Positions 1 through 6,218 of a stretch of DNA of 6,218 nt are shown one piece after another. This DNA comes from JAHFQJ01 sp046050125 (GTDB lineage Bacteria > Pseudomonadota > Gammaproteobacteria > Burkholderiales > Burkholderiaceae). Position numbers and translations under genes: made by a program. Positions within the stretch are counted from its first letter, which is position 1, and every line of letters starts with the position of its first letter. The DNA is taken from NCBI GenBank assembly GCA_046050125.1, contig JBJOQB010000179.1, forward strand, positions 1 through 6,218, given 5' to 3'. Below the pieces are notes generated by a model. That model saw only the letters and a list, made by a program, of their open reading frames with translations, was not told the DNA's origin and ran no database searches.

Positions 1-1
1 T

Positions 2-52
2 ATAATTAAAATGTATCAAGTAGTTGGTACTGATGATGATGAAAATTCTTAG
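2..52 (+). CDS. Possible C-terminal end of a gene entering from the left (partial)
   Basis: The plus-strand frame from the window edge is open to a TAG at 50-52 and reads IIKMYQVVGTDDDENS. G+C here is higher than in the spacer that follows, and an Asp-rich tail just before a stop is plausible for a protein C-terminus. It is too short to assign to a family, and it could equally be a fragment or chance. If real, this gene runs convergent to the giant gene. Confidence 0.3.
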   Translation: MIKMYQVVGTDDDENS

Positions 53-270
53 CTTATCAGCATAAATATTTTTTAATATTGTTTATTTTTCATCAATTAT
101 TCTGCATCTATTAATATTAATTTATTTTAATATTATTTATATTTCACTTTTATATCTATCCTTTTGTTTATCATCATAACTTATAAGTATAAGTATAAAA
201 CCAATTGTATTAATGTTGTTAAATTTATTGTAAAATAATGACTATTTTATTAAATATAGCTTGAAATTAG
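53..270. other. Extremely AT-rich spacer without genes
   Basis: About 15% G+C by eye with stops in all frames. It contains only AT-only inverted repeats: AATATT with a TTTT loop (65-80), and TAAAATA / TATTTTA with a 5-nt loop (231-249). It also has a short tandem AAGTAT repeat near 185-196. I see no tRNA, riboswitch or small gene. It looks like eroded intergenic DNA between convergent transcription units. Confidence 0.6.
65..90 (+). terminator. Weak candidate terminator after the left-edge frame
   Basis: A 6-bp AATATT stem with a TTTT loop begins 12 nt after the TAG at 50-52 and is followed by GTTTATTTTT. The stem has no G-C pair, so it would be unstable. The position and T-rich tail are suggestive, but the composition makes chance likely. 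Confidence 0.2.
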
Positions 271-450
271 TTTAGCTATATAATATTTATTGATGTAGAC
301 GAAAACAGATGTTTACAACAGTACAATCATGGCAATAATAGTGCTAATAGTACAGAAGGTCATCATGAAATGGTTATGCAATTATGTGGAAGTCATGCGA
401 CTAGTTTTTCAGAAAAGATTAGGCTGAAAACATTAACTTCATTAGCTTAA
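271..450 (+). pseudogene. Probable decayed ankyrin-repeat gene fragment (3' end)
   Basis: This plus-strand stretch is open from the TAG at 268-270 to a TAA at 448-450 but has no ATG near its beginning. Its G+C is about 33% over 301-420, roughly twice that of the preceding spacer, as expected for former coding DNA. The final 30 codons (358-447) begin GHHEMVMQL and end TLTSLA. They align without gaps to one 30-residue ankyrin repeat read from its GHxEIVxLL helix through to the TPLHLA turn, keeping Gly1, His2, Glu4, Val6, Leu9, Ala14, Thr25, Leu29 and Ala30. The Pro and His of the TPLH motif and the central Gly are lost. IDVDENR near 289-309 resembles an inter-repeat loop. Ankyrin-repeat proteins are common in intracellular bacteria. 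The reading is mine by eye: a degraded repeat is favoured over an expressed small protein, and chance resemblance is not excluded. Confidence 0.4.
404..431 (-). repeat. Inverted repeat downstream of the giant gene, possible weak terminator
   Basis: On the minus strand GTTTTCAG (431-424) pairs with CTGAAAAAC (412-404) around an 11-nt loop, with one bulged base, giving an 8-bp stem about 35 nt past the giant gene's TAA. It has no run of T after the stem, so it is not a classical intrinsic terminator. It also lies inside the decayed plus-strand fragment and could be incidental. No better terminator for the giant gene is visible between 53 and 465. Confidence 0.3.
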
Positions 451-465
451 TTAGCATAAATTATA

Positions 466-3400
466 TTAAATAGAGTATATTGAAGGATTAGGTTTATATT
501 CATTTAATGGCTCAGTTAAGCGATAAGAACGTAAGCCTAAAAAGTTTTTTGTATCAATCTCAAAGCTTGTAGGCTTACCTAATGTTGCAATCTTAAATAA
601 TTGCTTTGGTAGCCTATCATTTAACCTAAATGGCTGTGAGGTATTAACTAGCAAGCTTTCTCTTTGGCTAGTTATATTTTCCCTTTGATTGGTTAGTCTT
701 GCTAATGTGTTTGGGTCATAACCATATGGATTACTTACTAATGATGTAATTTCACTATTTTTATTTTGCAAATTAATGCTTAAATTTTCTAAATCATTAT
801 CGATTGTCTCTTGTAAATTATCACTATTTAAAGCTTTTTGCCCCACATAAGTTGCACCACGAATTTTATGAATTAAGCGAATTTTATCCCATGCTACCAC
901 AGGTGCAGTAATTGCATTTTGTAAGTACATAGTTGGTAAAAATCTTCTATGTAATGGATTTGTAACAGGTAAAATATATTTATATGTAAATGAACCTGCT
1001 TTTTTAATACGAGTCATTGCCTTGTGTGCTGTTGAATCGTTAGGTGTTGTATCTAAACCGCCATAATTACTCCAGTTATTCCACATAAATGATGAGGCTA
1101 AATCAATTTTTATATGTTCAGAACTTTTTTCAAGTTTATCATCTGTATTTTGCTCATGTTTTACATTATTTAAGAAAATCTCGCCTTGCTCTGTAGCTTT
1201 TATATCATTTAAATTTATATATTCAACTCCATTTGGCACTTTTATATCTTTATGGGATTTAATAAAGTTACTTAATCCATTTTGTAAGTTTTGTAAATTA
1301 TGAATATATGTATAATCATATTCTTCAAATTCATCGCCTGCATTTTCTTCTAATTCTTTAATCGCTTCCTGAATTAAATTGTTAAGCTCTTTTGATAACA
1401 ACTGAATTTTGCTAATAAATTCACGTCTTTGCAGGGCGTAATCAATTTTTATACTAGTAGTTTTATTAATACTATTTGGTATTTTATTAAATAAATTTTC
1501 AAGCATATGTTCATATGAAACATTTGCATCATTTTGTGCTTTAGCTACAAATTCTTGGAATATACTATTAAAAGCATTTAAATTATCATCGCTATTTGGG
1601 TCTATATTTGGGTTATCTCTGCCAAATTTACCTTTTAATCTTTCTGCAATTGGATAAATAACACTTTGTGTTTGGTACCAATTTGCACTTTTTTTCTTAG
1701 CTATATCCATGATATCCAAAATTTTATTTTCATCAGTTCTAAATCCATTTAATTTAGTATTTTCTTTTCTAGGGATTAAACTAGATAAACCTGTAGATAA
1801 AAACTCAGCTATATTCTTTGTAAAATCTTGTTGATTTACATTTTTATTTCTACTTAATGTGCGTGCTAATGAAGTATTCGGTTTTATATCATTTTCTAAT
1901 AATTCTTTTATTTTATTTAAATTTTTAGCATTTTGCAGTAATTCATTAAATTTTTGCTCATTTTCATTAGCATTTTCGCTATTTGAGATATTCGACATTT
2001 TTCTGTTAATTTCACTTAATTTTTTATCTAATGCCCATATCATTGCACAAACATAAGTAGCGTGTCCTCTAGGTTTGCCAAATGTTGAAACATTTTCAAA
2101 ATACCTTACAATACCTGCAGATATACCACCTGAAAAAGTTGTAGACATTAAAGCCATTACCGCCATTTGTGCAGCTAAACCTCCTGCACTTGCTTCAACT
2201 TGAGTGGCAACAGCCGTAGAAACTTCATCAGTTGCTAAAATTGCAGAGTTTGATGTTCTAAATAAAATATGCATTAATGCCTCATTTGGTTGCTTAAATA
2301 GTAATTTAAGCTTTTTCTTTACTACAGGCATTGGGTCTTTAGGATTTAAAAACTCCGCTAAAAATCCATTAGGATAATTTCTTTGTAATGTTCCCCATGA
2401 AAATTGCCAGTTAATATGGTCATTTTTTGGCGGATTGCTGTTAATATCTCGGTTATACTGTACACCTTGATAAAATAAAACCTCTTCTTCTTTTAATATT
2501 GCAATTTTTTTCTGCGTAAATATTAATTCAGATTCAAAATGCTTTTTATCTGCTAATTCTTTAGGAGATAATTTACGAGACTTTGCTATATTTTCTAATT
2601 CAGTAATTTTTTGCTTGTATTGATATTCAAGCTTACGATGTTCGGCATAAGTTTCAGTAATATAGCTTTGAATAATATCCATTCTTCTTTCTATATTATA
2701 ACTTACAGCATTATTATGAACTTTTGAGGCATCAATTAAAAATCTTGAAATGATATAATCACGCTTTGCTTGGCTCATATTATTAAAGTCATTTTTAGTA
2801 TAATGTATTTCATAATTATCTATCATTATTCTAATAACATTATTTTCAAATTCTTTTGGCGGAAGTTTTCCTACATATGTATCAAGATTATATTTTAATG
2901 CTTTATCTGTCATTAAATGTCTAGGAATATAAATATTAGTCGTATCTAAATATCTTTGTCGATTAATATTATCCACACCTGCCAAAGGCGTTTGAATTCC
3001 TCTACGAATTACACGATATAATTTTTTAATTCCCGGTGCTTGTTCTGCTCCTAATGAAAAAATAGCCATGGCAAAATAGCCAACCCTACCAAATAAGTTT
3101 TGAAAAAATTGGTCAATAAATGCAATTCCAATATGAATTTTATCTTGGGCTTTACTTTGATATACTAATGAAAGCAAAGCAACAAATGATTCTAGTAACT
3201 TATCTTTAATTATTTGTTGTGCTTCCTCACGATTTTGAATAATTTTACCATCAATATGTATTTTTTTATTTTGGTCAACCGTTACTGTATCCAGTAATTT
3301 TAAATTATTGGTAATAATTTTTTGTAGATTATTAATATCATGCCGTATTTCTTTGTAGCTTTTCCCTAAACCAACATTAAATAAATGCCCATACTTTGCC

Positions 3401-5967
3401 ATTGTATGATATGACAAAGGTTGCACTGCATCTGCACATAATTGTGCAAAAAAATCTGTACCCTGATGAAATGCGTATTGAACTGTAGAATCACTAAATG
3501 CAGGGTGGTCAGCTGCTACACCACCAATAACTGCAAGATGAGTTAATAATGTATCTTGAGGTTGACCAACACCGCCCTTAAAAAATCCCCAATATCTACG
3601 TGCAGAATCCTCATGGTCATATGCTGCATTTCTAAAATACTTGCCAATTTTTCTTGCTCCAGAATTTTCTACACTAAATGGATTAATATATGCATTTAAA
3701 AATCTTGTGATAACATTATTATCTGGTTTGATATTTTGTTTATAATTACCTGCAACTTCATTTCTAAGTTGAATGCCTTTGTAGATATTATCAATTGCAT
3801 TATCTGCTCTATTACCTTCCCATTTTGCCTTATGTTTTACTAATTTATCATATAAATCAAGAGATGGAGTACTAATATTTTTCTTAAATTTGCAACGATA
3901 TACATCTCGACTAAAAGTTATTTCTTTATCTCTTTGCGTGTATAAATCTGCAGCATAATCTTTTGATTGTCGCGCTAACCATGAATTAATATCTGTAATT
4001 TTGTGTATATCCAAACTATTTAAATCTTGTACTTGCCATATATTATTTTTATATTGAATGGAAAATAAACTAGGTTTAGCAAATGGATTAGGTAGCTTGC
4101 TGTTTAGCTCTAATAACATGCTTTTTTTATTTGAAATAGCAAATTTTATTGGCCCTTGTAAAAGTGAGCCACCATTTTTACGTTTCCTTGAATCTACATT
4201 ATCTTGGGTTTTATATATGCTGGTTAAATCATATCTATCAACATGTTCACCAGATGCATGAATTAGGTCTTTTAATCCATGTTTTTTATTAATGCCTTCC
4301 AAAATATTTCTAGCAACTGCAGGGTTTTGATTAGTAAAATCATTAGTATTTTGTCCTAATATATCGCTAATTGCCGATAGTAAATGCATATTATGATTTG
4401 CAATCATATGATTACTATCATTATTTACAAAGTTTTTAGCAGTATTAATAGAAGATGGGCTAGTGTTTAAATCCAAAGCATAAGTTTTTGCTAAATCAGA
4501 TGTTTTTGGCTCAATCAATGATGGGTAAAATTTATGCCTTAGCTTACTAATTTTACTTGCGGTAATCGTTAATGGATTATTATCCTGTTTTATAAAAGAT
4601 AACATATCCTGTAAGCTAAAATTGCTAGTTTTACTAATTCTATTTTCAAAGTGATTCGAACAAGAACTTAAAAATCCATAGATTAAATTTTGTTGATAAG
4701 CACTTAAATGGTTACCAAACTTATGATTAATCTCATTTGTTAAATAATCTTTATCAATTTTACTAAATTCATCTCCATATGTTACTGCATATTTAGAAAA
4801 TAATTTACAGATTTCATCTACATTACTATCCAAAGAACTAAATGTATTAAATCTAATATTTAAGGTGTTATATTTTTGGTGTGCTTCTTTTAATTCCTCA
4901 TTACACTCATTTAATTGTTGTTTTACCTCTTGAAATGGATTGTATAAAACTAAATCATCAATACTATGATTAATTAAAAAATCATTAGCAAGCTTATTAA
5001 TATTATTTTCAAGTGATTTTTTCTGTTTTTCTAAGCGTTGAATGCTTCTTTTACTAATATCTAAGTTATCTTGATTAATTAATCGAGCTGATTTCCACAC
5101 CTGTTTAAATTGAGATTGCGTGTAAGCATTTTTCTTATATTCATCAAGTTGACTGTAAGAATATACAGGGTTTAGATTATACTGATTAACTAAATGCCAA
5201 AAAACCTGATTATTATTCGTGATTTTATTATGTTCTAGGCGGGGAATAAGTACATTAAAATCATTTCCATTATGTACAATTAATCTTTGTTTATTTTGGG
5301 CTAAATTTAAGGCTAAATCTTTATCAATTAAGTTGATGTTATTAATTACAGTTGTATTTACATGATGTGGGTCAAGCATATCAAATACTTCTTGAGCATT
5401 AATATGCAGATTTTTTGACAAGCTTTTTCTGCTCTCATCTAAATTACTTGCCAAAACGGTTTTTTGTAATTTAATTGATTTGTCAGAATTTAAGAAAACA
5501 GATAATAGACCATTTAGGTTATTATTACTATTATTATTTTCAAATGTTTTTATTATATGTTGGTTGATATTCGTCTGTCGGGAGTAATTTGAGTTATACC
5601 GATAATCCACAGAAGTGTAAGGATTTGCCTCAATTAAAGATGTACGTTTTGTTACCCGAGTATTATTTAAATAGTACTGTTCGGCATCTTGAGTTGTGCT
5701 TAAGTAATTAGGAAAATTAGGCTTATTTTGATTTTTACCAAATGCTTTACTTACAGCTTGTTGTATTTTATTTAGGCGTGGCAAGCTAATAGCTGTTCTT
5801 AAGCTTTCTTGAGTTTGTATTTTTGCCTTTTGTATAGGTGTGCCAACAGTGTTTTGTAATGGTTTACTTAAATACTTTACCTTATCTAAGAACAAACTAC
5901 TTGGTTTGTTTGCTTTATGTAAAGAAGACTTTGCACCATTAACTAGTTGGCTTAGTAAAAATACCAC
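466..5967 (-). CDS. Giant 1833-residue protein of unknown function, coiled-coil-rich with hydrophobic segments
   Basis: I do not recognise this protein family. The frame stays open for about 5.5 kb in roughly 28-30% G+C DNA, where chance stops are very frequent, so it is a real gene under selection. The start is GTG at 5967: an AGGGG Shine-Dalgarno lies 8 nt upstream, and an in-frame TAA seven codons upstream leaves no better start. The stop is TAA. Predicted coiled-coil or long-helix stretches lie near residues 306-330, 346-370, 1107-1163, 1312-1360, 1512-1541 and 1718-1776. Hydrophobic patches lie at 806-819, 924-936, 944-975 and 1258-1288; the last is Ala/Gly/Met-rich and the best membrane-segment candidate. 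An Asn run (144-150), a basic RKRK cluster (594-597), an acidic patch (1538-1551) and an aromatic-rich region (1621-1700) are visible. Only six Cys occur (355, 387, 436, 692, 844, 1307). The N-terminus has a short hydrophobic stretch but no basic n-region, so a Sec signal is unlikely. No HExxH, Walker or other catalytic motif was found. A secreted effector or membrane-active toxin-like role is inference only; a phage or mobile-element structural protein is an alternative. Confidence 0.96.
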   Translation of the reverse strand: MVFLLSQLVNGAKSSLHKANKPSSLFLDKVKYLSKPLQNTVGTPIQKAKIQTQESLRTAISLPRLNKIQQAVSKAFGKNQNKPNFPNYLSTTQDAEQYYLNNTRVTKRTSLIEANPYTSVDYRYNSNYSRQTNINQHIIKTFENNNSNNNLNGLLSVFLNSDKSIKLQKTVLASNLDESRKSLSKNLHINAQEVFDMLDPHHVNTTVINNINLIDKDLALNLAQNKQRLIVHNGNDFNVLIPRLEHNKITNNNQVFWHLVNQYNLNPVYSYSQLDEYKKNAYTQSQFKQVWKSARLINQDNLDISKRSIQRLEKQKKSLENNINKLANDFLINHSIDDLVLYNPFQEVKQQLNECNEELKEAHQKYNTLNIRFNTFSSLDSNVDEICKLFSKYAVTYGDEFSKIDKDYLTNEINHKFGNHLSAYQQNLIYGFLSSCSNHFENRISKTSNFSLQDMLSFIKQDNNPLTITASKISKLRHKFYPSLIEPKTSDLAKTYALDLNTSPSSINTAKNFVNNDSNHMIANHNMHLLSAISDILGQNTNDFTNQNPAVARNILEGINKKHGLKDLIHASGEHVDRYDLTSIYKTQDNVDSRKRKNGGSLLQGPIKFAISNKKSMLLELNSKLPNPFAKPSLFSIQYKNNIWQVQDLNSLDIHKITDINSWLARQSKDYAADLYTQRDKEITFSRDVYRCKFKKNISTPSLDLYDKLVKHKAKWEGNRADNAIDNIYKGIQLRNEVAGNYKQNIKPDNNVITRFLNAYINPFSVENSGARKIGKYFRNAAYDHEDSARRYWGFFKGGVGQPQDTLLTHLAVIGGVAADHPAFSDSTVQYAFHQGTDFFAQLCADAVQPLSYHTMAKYGHLFNVGLGKSYKEIRHDINNLQKIITNNLKLLDTVTVDQNKKIHIDGKIIQNREEAQQIIKDKLLESFVALLSLVYQSKAQDKIHIGIAFIDQFFQNLFGRVGYFAMAIFSLGAEQAPGIKKLYRVIRRGIQTPLAGVDNINRQRYLDTTNIYIPRHLMTDKALKYNLDTYVGKLPPKEFENNVIRIMIDNYEIHYTKNDFNNMSQAKRDYIISRFLIDASKVHNNAVSYNIERRMDIIQSYITETYAEHRKLEYQYKQKITELENIAKSRKLSPKELADKKHFESELIFTQKKIAILKEEEVLFYQGVQYNRDINSNPPKNDHINWQFSWGTLQRNYPNGFLAEFLNPKDPMPVVKKKLKLLFKQPNEALMHILFRTSNSAILATDEVSTAVATQVEASAGGLAAQMAVMALMSTTFSGGISAGIVRYFENVSTFGKPRGHATYVCAMIWALDKKLSEINRKMSNISNSENANENEQKFNELLQNAKNLNKIKELLENDIKPNTSLARTLSRNKNVNQQDFTKNIAEFLSTGLSSLIPRKENTKLNGFRTDENKILDIMDIAKKKSANWYQTQSVIYPIAERLKGKFGRDNPNIDPNSDDNLNAFNSIFQEFVAKAQNDANVSYEHMLENLFNKIPNSINKTTSIKIDYALQRREFISKIQLLSKELNNLIQEAIKELEENAGDEFEEYDYTYIHNLQNLQNGLSNFIKSHKDIKVPNGVEYINLNDIKATEQGEIFLNNVKHEQNTDDKLEKSSEHIKIDLASSFMWNNWSNYGGLDTTPNDSTAHKAMTRIKKAGSFTYKYILPVTNPLHRRFLPTMYLQNAITAPVVAWDKIRLIHKIRGATYVGQKALNSDNLQETIDNDLENLSINLQNKNSEITSLVSNPYGYDPNTLARLTNQRENITSQRESLLVNTSQPFRLNDRLPKQLFKIATLGKPTSFEIDTKNFLGLRSYRLTEPLNEYKPNPSIYSI
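5518..5538 (-). repeat. In-frame AAT trinucleotide tract encoding an Asn run
   Basis: A near-perfect triplet tract within the giant gene encodes NNNSNNN (residues 144-150). Because the unit is three bases, slippage would change the number of Asn residues without breaking the frame. The tract sits in an Asn-rich linker-like stretch before the more structured part of the protein. Confidence 0.7.
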
Positions 5968-5975
5968 GCCTTTAT

Positions 5976-5980
5976 CCCCT
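5976..5980 (-). promoter_or_regulatory. Shine-Dalgarno site for the giant gene (AGGGG)
   Basis: Read on the minus strand, AGGGG sits 8 nt before the GTG start at 5967. It is one of the few G-rich words in this AT-rich leader. It supports choosing GTG as the true start, since no ATG occurs near the beginning of the frame and the leader contains an in-frame stop. Confidence 0.75.
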
Positions 5981-6006
5981 GTTAATTATTAAGTAAGTGT
6001 TTTATA

Positions 6007-6034
6007 ACTATAATTTTATCAATAAATTAACCAA
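6007..6034 (-). promoter_or_regulatory. Candidate sigma-70-type promoter of the giant gene
   Basis: On the minus strand, TTGGTT (6029-6034) and TATAGT (6007-6012) are separated by 16 nt and lie about 40 nt upstream of the GTG start. The -10 matches five of six consensus bases; the -35 matches only three. In DNA this AT-rich such pairs arise easily. An alternative pair, TTTACT and TTTATT with 17-nt spacing, overlaps slightly further upstream. The placement is plausible for a monocistronic transcript with a short leader, but the call is weak. Confidence 0.3.
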
Positions 6035-6162
6035 AAATGCTAAAGTAAAGCTAGTTTTAAATTAAGGTGCTTTGTGAGACACGATTTAGAAGAAATTATG
6101 CAAATGGGTGTGTATGCATAAATGAGTATGTTTAGCTATAAATTAGCATATTTACACACATT

Positions 6163-6192
6163 TTGTCAATCAAAATAATATGTACATATATA
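6163..6192 (+). promoter_or_regulatory. Candidate rightward promoter for a gene beyond the window
   Basis: TTGTCA (6163-6168, five of six consensus bases) is followed after 18 nt by TATATA (6187-6192, four of six). A perfect 12-bp palindrome, ATATGTACATAT (6178-6189), covers the spacer and the edge of the -10, where a repressor could bind. No plus-strand start follows before the window ends, so the target gene would lie to the right, divergent from the giant gene. The AT richness makes the call tentative. Confidence 0.3.
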
Positions 6193-6218
6193 GATATATT
6201 ATAGTAAATATATTTAAT

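Noticed and set aside
329..427. Second plus-strand frame, ATG at 329, about 32 residues
   Set aside because: It overlaps the ankyrin-like frame and its Ile/Val-rich translation has no recognisable motif; no ribosome site was seen.
1859..2056. Plus-strand 65-codon open frame
   Set aside because: It lies wholly antisense to the giant gene. Its Phe/Leu/Ser-rich translation is what the complement of a Lys/Asn/Glu-rich coiled coil gives, and there is no ribosome site.
4058..4261. Plus-strand 67-codon open frame
   Set aside because: Antisense shadow inside the giant gene with no Shine-Dalgarno sequence before its ATG and no recognisable protein features.
5904..5967. N-terminal signal peptide of the giant protein
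   Set aside because: The start MVFLLSQLV is hydrophobic but short, lacks a basic n-region and has no clear cleavage site, so a Sec signal is not supported.
6050..6121. Short plus-strand frame with GTG at 6074 encoding VRHDLEEIMQMGVYA, in a patch of about 35% G+C
   Set aside because: An AAGG lies 6 nt before the GTG, but 15 residues with no recognisable family is too little to call. It may be a gene scrap or leader; the raised G+C is the only support.
6109..6158. TGTGTA / TACACA inverted repeat in the upstream spacer
   Set aside because: Only 6 bp with a 38-nt loop in low-complexity DNA, below what can be distinguished from chance.
1..6218. CRISPR array, tRNA, rRNA, insertion sequence or transposase
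   Set aside because: No regularly spaced repeats, cloverleaf-like GC-rich segment, terminal inverted repeats or transposase frame was seen on either strand.

Overview
The window is very AT-rich. By eye the large gene is about 28-30% G+C and the spacers beside it about 15%. It encodes one giant protein on the minus strand, flanked by AT-rich spacer carrying small coding scraps. Trp is encoded by TGG and the gene reads cleanly with the standard bacterial code. The composition, the single giant Asn/Lys/Ile-rich protein and an apparent decayed ankyrin-repeat fragment fit a host-associated or intracellular bacterium, such as a Rickettsiales-like or other AT-rich endosymbiont lineage. That assignment is an inference from composition and gene style; there is no rRNA or housekeeping gene to settle it.

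Layout. Positions 2-52 (+) may be the last codons of a gene entering from the left. Positions 53-270 are extremely AT-rich spacer with only weak AT hairpins. Positions 271-450 (+) hold a more GC-rich open stretch whose last 30 codons match the spacing of an ankyrin repeat, probably a decayed fragment. Positions 466-5967 (-) hold the 1833-residue gene, with a GTG start, a well-placed Shine-Dalgarno sequence and a possible promoter near 6007-6034. Positions 5968-6218 are the upstream spacer. Its right end has a candidate rightward promoter and a 12-bp palindrome, so the next gene probably lies beyond the window on the plus strand.

The giant protein was not recognised as a member of any family. 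It has a helical, coiled-coil-rich architecture with hydrophobic patches near residues 806-819, 924-975 and 1258-1288, a conspicuous Trp/aromatic-rich region at 1621-1700, no convincing signal peptide and only six cysteines. A large secreted or membrane-interacting protein, for instance a host-directed effector or toxin-like protein, is a reasonable hypothesis, but no catalytic motif was found. It appears to be transcribed alone. No multi-gene system is visible in this window.
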